DNA of 64,000 bases from Gonocerus acuteangulatus. Taxonomy: Eukaryota > Arthropoda > Insecta > Hemiptera > Coreidae. The notes beneath the pieces were generated by a model. That model did not search any database, was not told where the DNA came from, and saw only the letters and a program-made list of their open reading frames with translations. How positions within the stretch are numbered: position 1 is the stretch's first letter; each line of letters starts with the position of its first letter. The stretch spans positions 152,474,840 to 152,538,839 of the forward strand of contig OX328123.1 of NCBI GenBank assembly GCA_946811695.1, given 5' to 3'. A program made the position numbers and the translations under genes. Of this stretch, positions 34,038 through 45,660 are shown one piece after another.

Positions 34038-34951
34038 AGTCCGTCACGCAGGAGCTGCATAACTAAGCACTTTCCTCAGAATTTGGGTAGTGTAGACTGC
34101 TTTCCAGAACAATTTGCTTAAAATATCCTACATAAAAAAAAATAAAAACATGAATAGTTCTCTTTTAAATTTGTAATGAGTAACTGATCAATTATTAATT
34201 TACTTCCAGAGTTATGTTTACACATGGTACCTACTACACTACGTAATAAATACAAAAAACCTCATATTATCGTATTTAGATCTAACGCAGGAACAGGATA
34301 CAGTCCCTCTAGATACAAAGCGCTCCTTGCGGCGGCTTTGTGAACCTACGTCTAGCGGGCATTTCTATTGAAATATATTACAAAGTAAATCCCCGCTTTC
34401 CGATTGACCGATTCAGCTCATTTTTACAACACTTCATTCTCATGAGTTACCCACGACGAATACCGCGTTTCGTTTCAATACAGCAGAAATTACGACCGGT
34501 ATGAGTATATTAGGAATTTGGGTCCGGAGTAAACCCCCCCCCCTTCTAATGAACCGATTTAGTTTATTTTTACAACACATATTTACCTGTGAATTACCAC
34601 TACGAATACCGAGTTTCGTCGAAATATACCAAAAATCACGGCTGGTAGTGGCGAATTGGTATTGTGGGTCTGGAGTAAACCCCCCCCCCTCCTAATGAAC
34701 CGATTTAGTTCATTTTTATATCTCACTTTTCTCTCTATATTACCACTACGAATACTAAGTTTCGTTGAAATATAACAAATATTACGGCTGACATGGTCAA
34801 ATTAGTGTTTTGGGTTCGGGGTAAACCCCCCCCCCTTCCGGTGGACCGACTTTGGTGGTTAACGAACTCGTTGAATCGTTTGCTAATTGAATGTTATATA
34901 CCAAGTTTCGTGACGAAAAAACAAAAACTCTGGCCGCTATCGTGTTAACAG

Positions 34952-34982
<31 letters not shown>

Positions 34983-35108
34983 AATTTTAACGGGGGTCAT
35001 TTTTGGTGTCTACTAGGTAGGATCGATAAAGATTTGAAGAAATTTTTCAAAAATTCCGTCATGAGTCCAACCTCAATAGCTACTTTCCTTCGGAGGAAAG
35101 TGCTAAAA
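34038..35108 (+). mobile_element. Helentron-like element, family B, full-length copy nested in A4 (B2)
   Basis: It starts AGTCCGTCACGCAGGAGCTG with TAAGCACTTTCCTC and ends with the hairpin CTTTCCTTCGGAGGAAAG followed by TGCTAAAA (35101-35108). TAAGCACTTTCC at the 5' end is inverted relative to GGAAAGTGCTAA at the 3' end. About four tandem units with poly(C) lie inside, and (TA)n at 34962-34981. The ends parallel family A base for base in AGTCCG.C.CGCAGGA.CTGC and GCTAAAA. Confidence 0.7.
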
Positions 35109-35240
35109 ACTATAAACATATAATTTCCATATTCGATTTTCTTGGTTAATTATCTTTGAGATAGAGCAATCAGACTGAAGAAGAGGGATCTGTGGAATGA
35201 ACCCTAATTTTCTTTGCTGACATGCTTGCTTGCCTTTTCG
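35109..35240. repeat. Segment shared with 48862-48975
   Basis: ctataaacatataatttcca through ttgctgacatgcttgcttgcc is repeated inverted at 48862-48975, again next to a family B 3' end. It is therefore either a downstream part of family B or a target repeat used twice. Confidence 0.55.
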
Positions 35241-35680
35241 AATATTGCTTCAGAACCTTTTTTGTAGATAATTTAGTAAGCATTCGAATGGTCACCTTTC
35301 ACCTACTACGATTTCCCAACCCCTATCGAGATATTTACGAAAAATGTATAAAGATTCGAAAACGTTTCATGTCTATAAATAAAATATTTTTTTTGCATAC
35401 TTCCTCAACTCCAAATATAACCAAAATTTAAAAGAAAATAGTTGGGATTAATTTCCAATATGTAAAAAATATTTCAATTGAATCCCGCGATTCTATTGAA
35501 ATATTTTTCAATAGAAAAGAAGGTATGGTGTTTCGGGCGAATTTCGCCCGAAACACCATCTTCTTGCGGGCGAATTCTGCTGGTTAATGATCTTGACCTT
35601 TCAAATTAGAGGACAGATTTTTGTACCAAAGTTCATCAAATTCGTGCCATTTTTGAGCTTGCTAGAGCATATATATATAT
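35241..35680 (+). mobile_element. Helentron-like element, family A, later part of copy A4
   Basis: It matches 14206-14770 of copy A3 (cgaatattgcttcagaac, ggtcacctttcacctactacg, gcgaattctgctggttaatg), then breaks near 35680 before the usual (TA)n and 3' hairpin. Confidence 0.6.
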
Positions 35681-35689
35681 ATGCTTCCG

Positions 35690-35971
35690 CTAAACTTAGG
35701 TTCGCGAAACTCATCAAGATCAATAAATCAAAATGTGAATCTTTGTGTATTTATTACGTAGTGTAGTACCCCGCATACACAAAACTCTGAAAGGGAATTA
35801 ACTACAAAATTAATAATTGAAACAGCTGCTCATAAAAAATGCAAAAGAGTAGAACAATTTATGTTTTTATTTTATTTATCTATATAGGTTATTTTAAGCA
35901 AATTATTCAGGAATGCACTCGACCTTCCCCAATCTGAGGAAAGTGCTTAGTTATGAAGATCCTGCGTGACG

Positions 35972-35975
<4 letters not shown>
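35690..35975 (-). mobile_element. Helentron-like element, family B, 5' fragment (B5)
   Basis: It ends gatcctgcgtgacggact at 35975, the complement of the family B 5' end, and includes the tgtttttattttatttatc and aattattcaggaatgc segments found in other B copies. The 3' half is absent. Confidence 0.55.
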
Positions 35976-36027
<52 letters not shown>

Positions 36028-36487
36028 CTAAATACATCACAAAAAAAGGCAACGAAGAATTCGTGAATAAAAAAGATCTTTTAAAAGTTTGGTAATGGAG
36101 TTTTTCCTCTGTTAAACGCCACGCTTTTAAGCACCAAGATTACTGGCTATGCTCACAAAAGGGGAAAGCTCGTGCTTAGACTAACTTTATATTTAGCATA
36201 GAGAATGAAGTTCAGGTGCAAAAGAGCCAAAAAGGAGACAACAAAGGAACTTTTTCGTCGAAATTCTAATGTAGAAAAGAGGAGAGGGGGGAGGTCTATG
36301 TCGGACCTAACACACCCCCCCCCCGTCAGATTAGCCTAACAACTGAATCTCATTATACCGCTTGCCCTTTGGTCATTAAATATATTACTTTATTTCTAGA
36401 TGGAAAAGAAAATTAATGAGAAGCGCACATAAGTCCCATGAGACAGTTTTAAATCCTTTTCTCTAATATTATATGTATTATATATAT

Positions 36488-36536
<49 letters not shown>

Positions 36537-36812
36537 TGGGCATACAGAATGCGCAAAACTGTGATTCCTAGCCGCTCAGTATCTTTCGCCTCTCTACTTT
36601 CGAGTAGCTTGACACTTCAGGAAGTTTTGCTGAGAACCTCGTCTGGTTAACGTGGGAAATTAACACGTTTGCTTCGGTACGGGACATATTATGTTACGAT
36701 TTCCGTTTATAATATTTGTAAAGTTTGAGAATATAACGTAGGCACGTACTGTCCATTATCAATACTCGTTTGTTTTTTGTCTAATCCCACTCCTGCTTCT
36801 AAGTAGTTATCA
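35976..36812. other. (TA)n tracts and anonymous sequence
   Basis: (TA)n fills 35976-36024 and about 36480-36533. Between and after these I see no coding frame with motifs. ggtacgggacatat at about 36675 is inverted near 38340, so an older TIR element may surround the hAT-like copy that follows. Confidence 0.4.
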
Positions 36813-38027
36813 TTAGGGACCGTATTTTTAGGATAAATAAGCACCCAATTAGGTTTTTGCAACAGGCATAATAAGTCTTTTTAGGTTTTTATCTAAAAAT
36901 CAATTTTAGTTTTTTTTGTAAGTGATAAAAATGTTTCAGTATGTTCGAAAAATAAGTTCAATCTATTATAATTTATCAGTAATAATTTCGATTAATTTAT
37001 AATTGATAAAATTATATATATGTAGTGACACAAAAATAAACAACAAATAACATTATTTTATAGAATAGTATATTCAGAAGGAAAAAAAAAATATGAGAAA
37101 ATAAAAACAAAACGGAAACAGGAGTTATTATTTTAAGAAAAGAATAAGTTGTCCAAATTCAACAAAATATTTATTTAAAGAACAACGTGAATGAAATTTA
37201 TTTAAATAAAATACATTTTAGAAATAAAGCAATGTTTAAAAGAAAATAAAAAAAAAATTATTATTATTATTATTTAAGTAAATTATTTAATAAAACATAT
37301 ATTAATAAAAAATAAATAAATAAGAACATGAAACAAAAAACAATTAAAACATATATGTAAAGGAGATTTTTAAGCTTCTCTCCTAAAGAGTTGCAACTTC
37401 TAAGAAACATCAGGAAGAATTTCACTGCCTATAGAAAGGTACTTAACTATGTTAAAAATCACATAATTAAATCTTGGAAACATATAAAAGGGAAAATATG
37501 AAACTGAAATAGGTATTACCCCTTGTTACAGTAAACTACCATATAGGTGCCCAGGTTTTCGACGGTTTACGTCATGAGACGTCATAGGGGAGTATTTCAT
37601 CGCATCTTTTAGCTCCAGTGTGATTCCAATTTTCCAATGAGATTTGGAAGAGAAATGTGCTCATAGCAATGCGAGTGAACCACGATTCTCGTTGCTCTGG
37701 AGGAACAGGGAATCCTTAGAAATTGGTTCTGGTGGAAGCGACACTCCAAGTAAAATTTCCCAGAACGTTTGGGCCCGGGAAGATACTTTTAAGAAAATTT
37801 GTTTGATTGAGGAAATGAGTTCATTGAATTGTATTTTCTATTTCAAAGTTTAGGTCTGTCTAGGTCTTTATTTAGGTGATATCATCCTGAATAGGTTGTT
37901 TTAGGTTCTTCCAAATTTGCATGATTGAAACTACAAGACGCCAAACATATAAAAAAACCGATCATTACCAGGTTTCGCAGAAAGGAAAAAAATAGGTGAA
38001 AACCTAAGAATCCGGTCCCTAGTTATT
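36813..38027. mobile_element. hAT-like non-autonomous element
   Basis: The left end reads TAGGGACCGTATTTTTAGG and the right end CCTAAGAATCCGGTCCCTA, imperfect TIRs. Flanks gttatcat and gttatttt could be a decayed 8-bp duplication. TAGGGACCGG-type ends and 8-bp duplications fit the hAT group. The interior is very AT-rich with a more GC-balanced core (37550-37800) that has one 69-codon frame and no known motif. Confidence 0.5.
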
Positions 38028-38599
38028 TTTTTTTTTTTTTGACCTCGTGAGATTTATGTATATGTATTGATGTTTACGGGAGAATTATCGTCGATACAAG
38101 TACGAAGTATCGATTGTTAAAAAACGCATTGTTCAGTATCAATCTATACTGATTGCTCTTGGACTTATGTACGGCAAACTCTCGAATTTAAGTTCGCTCA
38201 GTGAAAGAGAAAGTAACCACTGTCAAAAGTTCGAATCTGCGGTCTATTTGGCCGTCCAAAAGCAAAGTAATGAATAAGTTGGACCACTCCGTAAAGTGGC
38301 GATTTTCACATTCGATACTTTGCATTTGTATCGACGATATGTCCTGTACCACTTAGCATTTAGATTCCCTACGGGACACATGTGTCCCGTCCCGTTCCTA
38401 TGACGAACCACTGAAATTTCGTGCCGAAGCCGACGTGTTAATATACTGTTACTGAGACAAGGTTGTGGTGCCTGTCAGACACTGTGTATACGCAGAGACC
38501 GGGTAATTTATTTTAAACAAAGTTTGTTTCTGGAAATAGCTAATTCTACTCACTTGGGCTCGCTCATGATGATGAGGTTTTTCGTCCGATGAGGACAAC
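38028..38599. other. Inverted repeat and anonymous sequence
   Basis: tcgtcgatacaagtacgaag at 38089 is inverted with two or three changes at about 38313-38339, giving a MITE-like fold of about 250 bp. Nothing coding is recognised. Confidence 0.4.
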
Positions 38600-39476
38600 G
38601 ACCTAATTATACGTTTTCCTTCTCCATCCCAGCCTGAACACCTCAATCCTCCTTTGTACGAACTTTTCCTTGGAGCATCGAGTGATTCGGATTATCAAAA
38701 AAATGATGAGGAATTTGTAAACGAGAAAGGAGTCAATTATGGATGATCCTTACAAATGTTCTCCACAAGAAAAGCCAACATTTTGTTGTGGCAGAACCTC
38801 AAGTATCCATTTCCATCCATTCAAATGGACTTCTGCAGAGCCTCCTACAAGACGTGTTACTACTCCACAAAACATTATTGTCTTGGGGAATCGTTTTCCA
38901 GGAATGTGCCTTGAGGTTCATGGATTAGGTCCCACGTCAGTAGGCATCACTGAAAAAAAAAAGATTGAGAAAATGGTACACTGGACTAAGAAAACATTTG
39001 CTATTTACGCGCTGAAAGAAAATTCATACATGCTAAATACAATTTCAGAGACACTTGGGTATCTCATCATTCCTTGGGTATCTTATGTTCGCTATGGTGT
39101 ATAAATCCAGGTACAAAAATTTACGAATTATACTTCTAAATTATTTTGTAGGCGTATATTTCAGTCCATCGTGTCCGAAAGACGATTTGAGACCTTGCTT
39201 TCAATTGTTAGAATTGATCATCCAGCGAAAACTAAGTAGGAAAAAAAAACTGCTCCCATAAATGCGTTTTCATAGCAGTTTTCACCCAACTGCAGAAGCT
39301 TATATTGTATCGGAGAATAAACAAGTATTGACGAGCAGTTTATACCTTACAGGGATAATTGTGGATTTATTGTTTATATGTCCGAAGCCCCAGATAAAAA
39401 TGGAATTAAACTTGTTACTCTCTGTGATAAGAAAAACGGATATTTTTATGACATTAATAATATTATTTTAGTGAAA
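38600..39476 (+). pseudogene. piggyBac-type transposase remnant
   Basis: The clearest part (39165-39465) reads RRFETLLSIVRIDHPAKTK, stop, KKTAPINAFS, stop, then TSIDEQFIPYRDNCGFIVYM and PDKNGIKLVTLCDKKNGYFY. This matches the order in piggyBac transposases: conserved RF.......R.D, then the IDE motif holding one catalytic acid, then R..C.F..Y...KP.K.G.K. Upstream frames (ASSDSDYQKNDEEF; FKWTSAEPPTRRVTTPQNII) resemble the acidic N-terminus and the W-S-PP segment. At least four stops and several frameshifts break it. Right of 39476 a GC-rich inverted repeat begins and the C-terminus is not seen. Confidence 0.7.
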
Positions 39477-39646
39477 TAATTCTAGAATAAGGGATTATTC
39501 ACGCTAGACCGTGCCGCGTCCGGGACGGGCCCCGGACGGGGCACGTGCCCCGGCCGGGCCCCGTTGAGAAAGGGAAGTAGATATTCTTTCCCGTCCGGGC
39601 CCGGCCCGGGCCGGCTCCCTCTCTTGTTTGTTTATTTATGTATTTA

Positions 39647-39720
39647 ACTAGCTGAATCCGTGAACTTCGTACCGCCTAAATAGCTATGCATCTTTGGAAA
39701 TAACTAATAAATAAATTACA
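39647..39720 (-). mobile_element. Helitron 3' end, minus strand
   Basis: The complement reads GCGGTACGAAGTTCACGGATTCAG.CTAGT, a short imperfect hairpin followed by CTAGT at 39647-39651. Helitrons end in CTRR with a hairpin just before it. The sequence matches the plus-strand end at 45690-45722 and loses similarity after about 80 bp. Confidence 0.6.
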
Positions 39721-39959
39721 TAAAATAAAGAAAAATCGTTTAGAGCTTCTGCTCAAATTCAGGAAAATAAATATGCTGTAGCTTCAGTTGATACTACAGT
39801 ATAAATTACAGTCTTATTTTTCTTACATGGCTACTGCGCATGCGCGAACACCAGCGGACACGTTTGTGTAATTTTTTTTTTAGTTTAGTCATCGGTTAAA
39901 GCATATTTATGCTAATATAAACTATATGATATGAGAATGTCTCTTCCAGAATGACCTGG

Positions 39960-40098
39960 ACGGTGGGGGTCCTCCCTCCCTCCATAGGGAAAAAATCCGC
40001 TTATAAGGTTGACCTCACGACGCAATCCGGGAGGGCCGAATACAAAATTTTGCATTTCATAACCCCTAGAGACCGAAAATAACGGTGGTTCAAATTTG

Positions 40099-40131
<33 letters not shown>

Positions 40132-40133
40132 GC

Positions 40134-40165
<32 letters not shown>
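39960..40165 (-). mobile_element. Helentron-like element, family A, 3' fragment
   Basis: The minus strand contains ccgttattttcggtctctag, the (TA)n next to it (40107-40165), and aagcggattttttccctat leading to a partly decayed hairpin (cctccctccctccatagg). Confidence 0.55.
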
Positions 40166-40172
<7 letters not shown>

Positions 40173-40296
40173 TAAAATCAGCCCCGTAACAGGCCACGAG
40201 GGCCCTGAGGGGCAGACACTATAGAGGTATCTGATTCATGACCATACGGCATACTAGGGAGATAGTGTGGTTAGTACTATGCTCTGGCTACCTAAT

Positions 40297-40519
40297 TTTC
40301 TTCTTAGGTGCTTCGACTGTTAGAGTCATTAGCACCAACCAAGGTACCTATTTTTAAATTAATTAAATGCTGTGTTGGACTAGGGACGGTCAGGGAGGCC
40401 GAATTCAACCCATGAACGAACACATTAGAAGAAAAAATCTTTAGTGCTTGCTCGAGATTTGAACTCAGGCCTCCAGCTTATTAGTCCAGTACTCCACCAC
40501 TGAGCTAACCTCGCTCCCA
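40297..40519 (-). repeat. tRNA-derived SINE, type 3
   Basis: On the minus strand the head starts GGGAGCGAGGTTAGCTCAGT with an A-box-like TTAGCTCAGTGGTGGAG. A B-box-like GAGTTCAAATCTC follows. The body ends in gcaccta. Only the promoter-like boxes and general length support a SINE; a functional tRNA gene is excluded by the sequence after the B box. Confidence 0.65.
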
Positions 40520-40926
40520 TATATCTCTGTCTGTCTGTCATTTTGTTTGTTTGTTTGTTACTTATACAAATCCACACCGTTTGACCGATTTTGATCAAAC
40601 TTAGATTGATGATAGGTCTTGATTCGAGAAATCTCCTAGACTAGGTCAAATAAAATTCCAGCTGTCTGTCTGTACGTTTGTGCCTTATACAAATCCACAC
40701 CGTTAGATCGATATTTACCAAAGTTGGCATACATGTATGTCTTGATACGTGGGTGTGATAGGGTAGGTCAAAGTCGTCTAGGAATCACAGTTGAGAGGTC
40801 ACGGGCTCAAAACAGTTACAGATCCGTGTTATTATATTTTAATAATACTTATTTTGTTCCTAATTTATTTTGGCTGTTCTATATAAAGAAAGCAGGTGTA
40901 GCATGGCACGCCGGGTAACAGCTAGT
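40520..40926 (+). mobile_element. Non-autonomous Helitron
   Basis: The segment contains two diverged copies of a module (ctgtctgtctg.., tatacaaatccacaccgtt, accgattttgatcaaactt) and ends GGCACGCCGGGTAACAGCTAGT with CTAGT at 40922-40926. The T after CTAG fits insertion between A and T. No ORF. Confidence 0.65.
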
Positions 40927-40943
40927 ATATGTATATATATATT

Positions 40944-42501
40944 TATATATAAATAGGGGAAGGTGTTGTACCTCTGACCGTCTTGTACCTTTGACCACCG
41001 GGGCTGTCGCGGCACGTAGCAACATTTTATAAATTTTGGTGTGATTAGTGTTTAGCTCCTTCACTAGAGGGCTTGTGTAACGTACTTTGGATAGTTCAAG
41101 TCAAAGAATATTCTTGCAAAAAATACTTATCCATTTTTATTATAAAAATGTAAGTTATTTATTGATAACGGTTTGCCTAATAATTTTTTTTGTATTACTT
41201 CTTTTTAGATGGAAATCATTTGACAAAGGAGCTATTACAATAAGAAACATGGTGTAGCTTCTGAAATTGATTTATCTTAACCCTAACATTTTTAGCATGC
41301 TTTATAATTTGCGCTACCAGGGTGTTGTACCTCTGACCACGACTAGGTGTTGTATCTTTGACCAGGTCAAAGGTACAACACACCTGAGCGATTTTTACAT
41401 AATTCATTTTTTTTGTTCTTCTGCTACAATATCTTTTAAATTAATATTGGTTGCTTCAATTTTTCAAAGAACTTAAAAAATAATAAATTAATAAGTTCAA
41501 GCTGGCTTTATTAATCCTCAGTGTAGCAGTTCAATCCTATCGCCCCTTATCGTTCCACTTGAAGTTGTAATACGCCATCGAAAAGTGCAGACTAGGAAAA
41601 TGTCAAATAGGGGCCGGCCTAAAGGGAAAACTCGTATTCCGACAGATATTCCTGTAAAGGTAACTATTGAAAGTGAAAAAACAAAACAAAAGCCACACTC
41701 TAAACGTAAGAAACCATAAACAAATGAACCCCTTCCTTAAAAAGTGGTAAATAAAAAGAAAATTATTCTAATAACAATTCAGATTTTGATACTGAAACCG
41801 AAATTTCTCCAGGAGAAAGTGACGTTTATCTGTCTAATGAATGTCCTGAATTAAGTCAACGAACCAGCAACAATTTGAAAAAAAGGAGTTAAAAATAAAA
41901 GTAAAAAGACTATTACATATTTAGTCGCAGAGATCTGTGGTATTAAATGTCCAATGTTTAAGATCCAATATTTGAAAAAACAAACTTTAAGTGACATGTT
42001 TACGAGAGAAGATGAAAATTTGTTTGATATAGATGTTGAAGACATTGTGGCTAAACTTCCATACCCTAATATTGCTAGTGGATCTGCTTCACAGTTAAAA
42101 CGTTTATCGATTGGACTGGATTTTTCAGCATATTAAGCATAACATAATATCAATAATAGCTTTTTATTATGCTTACACCCATGTCCTGTATTTATTAAAC
42201 TTACAATTATTTATAATATTACTCAATACAATTTTTTTTCTGCACTGCTGTGTTGTTTTTAGGTGGTCAGTGGTACAACACCCCGTGGTCAAAGGTACAA
42301 CTACATGTTGTACCTTTGACCATTGTACGATTATTTTTTATGAATTAATAAAAAAAATTAAATGTAAAGTTAGAACCTTGAAAAAATTATATATGATAAA
42401 CAATATAATACTAATTACAACCAAAAAAAAATGAATTTACCATTAATATTCAAGCTGAAAAAAATTCAATTGTGCAAAATGGTCAAAGGTACAACACCTT
42501 C

Positions 42502-42505
<4 letters not shown>
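40944..42505. mobile_element. pogo/Tigger-like DNA transposon, deleted
   Basis: Ends are inverted: aggggaaggtgttgtacct at 40944 and aggtacaacaccttcccct at 42505, flanked by TA. The motif GTTGTACCT(T/C)TGACC also recurs inside in clusters at 41319-41387 and 42261-42329. Transposase pieces remain inside. Tigger/pogo elements duplicate TA and encode a DDE transposase. Confidence 0.65.
41596..42136 (+). pseudogene. pogo-like transposase C-terminal fragment
   Basis: A first frame starts MSNRGRPKGKTRIPTDIP near 41600 and stops after about 40 residues. A later frame (41890-42135) reads KKTITYLVAEICGI, KIQYLKKQTLSD and ENLFDIDVEDIVAKLPYPNI, ending SIGLDFSAY. The layout (Tyr-rich start, short acidic middle, ILPxPxxxxG) resembles the C-terminal domain of insect pogo/jerky-type transposases. 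The DDE core is not present. Confidence 0.5.
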
Positions 42506-42574
<69 letters not shown>

Positions 42575-42760
42575 TGTTCGCGGTTTCCTTGTCTTAAATG
42601 ATCTGATTTTCATGAAATTTGGTATAAAAATCGTTCGTCTAATTTGAAAGATCAAGTTTGTTAACGAACAGAACATGGTTTTTGAAGCGAAATTCGCGCG
42701 AAAAAAATTTACGCTTACATCACATGCATGTAAGTACTCGTTTTATAGGCTTCTTGAGCT
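42506..42760 (-). mobile_element. (TA)n and family A fragment
   Basis: (TA)n fills 42506-42570. Beyond it the minus strand matches the middle of family A (tttcgcttcaaa.., gttaacaaacttgatctttc, ggcatttttataccaaattt). Confidence 0.55.
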
Positions 42761-43175
42761 AGTAAATGACTGGAACCGGATAAAGCAATAGCATTAACCG
42801 TTTCCAAGAAAATCGGAAAAATAGTTGTTACATCAAGTTTTTGGTTTGGTTACATAGAATCATGGTACTAGACTAAAATATTTACTGCATGTTTGAATTT
42901 CTTTTATTTATTTCTTATTCTGTTATTCGGGACACAATGTCTACTAGTAAGATAAAAAAAGAAAGTTGATAAGTCAACGATTAAATTATGTAAAATAAAT
43001 AGAAATTGTAAAACACTTAAAATTCTTTTAATAGTCAATAAAAAATCACAATGAAAATTACGATTACTTATTATTATATCTACTTGTTATATTACATTTT
43101 ACTTTTACTTGCCTATTCTAAATTAAGTTTCATTTGTATTGTAGTTTATTATGGTACGCGATAATTTTTCTTTGA
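42761..43175. other. No gene seen
   Basis: AT-rich. It starts with a decayed extension of family A (about to 42900) and then has no feature I can name. Confidence 0.4.
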
Positions 43176-43565
43176 TTACCTGACGCGTAAACCAACAGAG
43201 CAGATGGTTTTTCCACCACGGGAAAAGGCGACATAAAATTGACCATGCGAGAAACATGGGTTTTCTAAATGAATACCACAAACACATAATGACTGCCCCT
43301 GGAATTTGTTTATAGTCAAACTGAGTTCATAGGTCCAATAGCAACACAGCTGCAGGCACTGTAATGAATTCACAGCAGCTCGATTCAAACTTGCACCATT
43401 ATTAGTCGAATGTCGCGCTTCTTGAGTCTGTCTTAACCGAATTCTTTCACGTTTATTGCGATCTTCACGTTCCTGGGCAGTAAAATAACATTTATATTTA
43501 ATTTGATTCTTTGCATTTCGGGTTCATCTGCCTAAATTTGTCCGACGCCTTATAGGAGGCATATT
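43176..43565 (-). pseudogene. Helitron RepHel remnant: N-terminus joined to helicase C-terminus
   Basis: From about 43562 the minus strand reads MPPIRRRTNLGR, stop, TRNAKNQ, then [20 protein letters not shown]. This is the basic, arginine-rich start of animal Helitron-associated proteins. It then passes directly to [20 protein letters not shown] and [14 protein letters not shown], helicase motifs V and VI of the PIF1-like domain. The Rep nuclease and most of the helicase are missing. Helitrons use Rep-helicase proteins for rolling-circle transposition. Confidence 0.75.
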
Positions 43566-44169
43566 TAGTAAGTCACAAACACACAACACTTTAGTAATTT
43601 TATAGAAACTTGTGGCTTTTAGATTTACTAATATTATAGATGCACAGCAAAGAGATGTTTACATTTCAAGTGACATTTTACCACAGACAATTTATATTTA
43701 ATTATAGACAATTTCTTTCTGGCTAATGTTACCATCGTATAAATGAAGGGCTGAGTGCCAAAAACTAGTAATAACTAAAAAAATCTGAAAAACATTACTG
43801 TTAATGACTTAATTGACTTAAATTGCTCCAATTGAAATCATTTTTGTCACCAACACAATGTATTTTAGATTCTATTTACTTTAAATTCGATTTTTTAAGC
43901 ATTTTCTAATTTCGGGATAGTCACCTTTGGCAATGAGCCCTTCAAATATTGACATATTTACAATTGAGTACACTAACGTCACTCAATTGTTTTGCTTTCC
44001 CTGAACCTCTCCACTAACACTAAAACTTTGTGGTATGGTATTAAATTTGAAATTGACTTTTAAGTATTATTGCGAATCTTTTGTATGGGAATATAGAAAA
44101 GTGGGTTCTTTTTTTTTCCTCGTTAACGCAAATATAAACTAATTTAAATTGCATTATTATCTTTTTGAG
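43566..44169. other. No gene seen
   Basis: AT-rich, anonymous. It may include the 5' flank of the Helitron remnant on its left. Confidence 0.4.
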
Positions 44170-45660
44170 CTAGCCAGTGCATTCCCCGGACCATGACCTA
44201 CCTGTGTGGTCATTTTTTGTGTAGAACGAAATGCAGACAGACAGCTGATAGGCGATGTTTACCTAGTCTATGCCATTTCCCAGACCAAGACCTACCTGTC
44301 AGCTAATTTTGGCCAAAATCGGTCAAATTTTCTCAATTTGGGTACAGAACAAAATGCAGAGAGACAGCTCATAGACTATGTTGACCTAGTCTATGCCATT
44401 TCCCGGATATATATACCTACATGTGAACCAATTTTGGTAAAAATCGATGAAATGTTGTGAATTTGTGTAAGGAATAAAAATGCAGACAGACAGCTGATAG
44501 GCGATGTTTACCTAGTCTATGCCATTTCCCAGACCAAGACCTACCTGTCAGCTAATTTTGGCCAAAATCGGTCAAATTTTCTCAATTTGGGTACAGAACA
44601 AAATGCAGAGAGACAGCTCATAGACTATGTTGACCTAGTCTATGCCATTTCCCGGATATATATACCTACATGTGAACCAATTTTGGTAAAAATCGATGAA
44701 ATGTTGTGAATTTGTGTAAGGAATAAAAATGCAGACAGACAGCTGATAGACTATGTTGACCTAGTCTATGCCATTTCCCTGATATATATACCTACATGTG
44801 AACCAATTTTGGTAAAAATCGATGAAATGTTGTGAATTTGTGTAAGGAATAAAAATGCAGCCAGACAGCTGATTGACGATGTTGACCTAGTCCATGCCAT
44901 TTCCTGGAAGAATTTATCTACCTGTCTATCAATTTTGGTCATAATTGTTGAAGTGGTATGAACTTGTGTAAGGAATAAAAATACAGAGAGACAGCTGATA
45001 GAGGATGTTGACCTAGTCTAGGCCACTTCCCCGACTATGACCTACCTGTGTGCCAAGTTTGATCAAAAACGGTCAAATATTGTCAATTTTTGAACAAAAT
45101 GCAGAAAGGCAGCTGATGGACTATTTGGACCTAGCCTGTGGTACTTCCCGGAAATATACTTACCTGTGTGCCAATGATGGTCGAAATCGATCAAATGGTG
45201 TGAATTTTTTGTAAGACACAAAAATGCAGAGAGACAGCTGATAGACGATGTTGACATAGTCTATGCCATTTCCCGGACCAAGACCTACCTGTCCCGTGTG
45301 CCAAGTTTGATCATAAACTGTCAAATCATGTGGATTTGTTTAAGGAATAAACAGTTAGGCAAACAGCCGATAGACGATTTTGAACTAGCCTAACATTCTT
45401 CAAGTATAAAGACCCGTCTGTGTCTCTAGTTTAGTCACAATTGGTCAAACGGTGTACATTCCTATAATGAACAAACAGACATACAGACAGCTGATTGAAG
45501 ATTTTGACCTAGTCTAATCCACTTTCCGGTTAAAAACCTACCTTTGTGCAAAGTGTAGTCAAAATTGGCCAAACTGTGTGTATTTGTATAAGGAAAAAAC
45601 AGACAGACAGACATCTGATAGACGATTTTAAACCATCCTGTGACACTCCCCGAATAAACA
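44170..45660 (+). repeat. About 125-bp minisatellite with 250-bp higher-order unit
   Basis: Monomers carry gcagacagacagctgatag, gacctagtctatgccatttc and ccaattttggtaaaaatcga. A two-monomer unit of 250 bp (44232 and 44482) repeats almost exactly, while later monomers diverge. About a dozen monomers lead into a Helitron 3' end at 45718-45722, so the array is probably the body of that Helitron. Confidence 0.85.

Noticed and set aside
38739..39104. 121-codon ORF as an independent gene
   Set aside because: It overlaps the piggyBac relic and only a short part fits the transposase; the open frame appears to be chance.
40448..40519. Functional tRNA gene (also 48085-48150, 56222-56298, 60211-60290)
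   Set aside because: A and B boxes are present but the acceptor and T arms do not close and SINE bodies follow.
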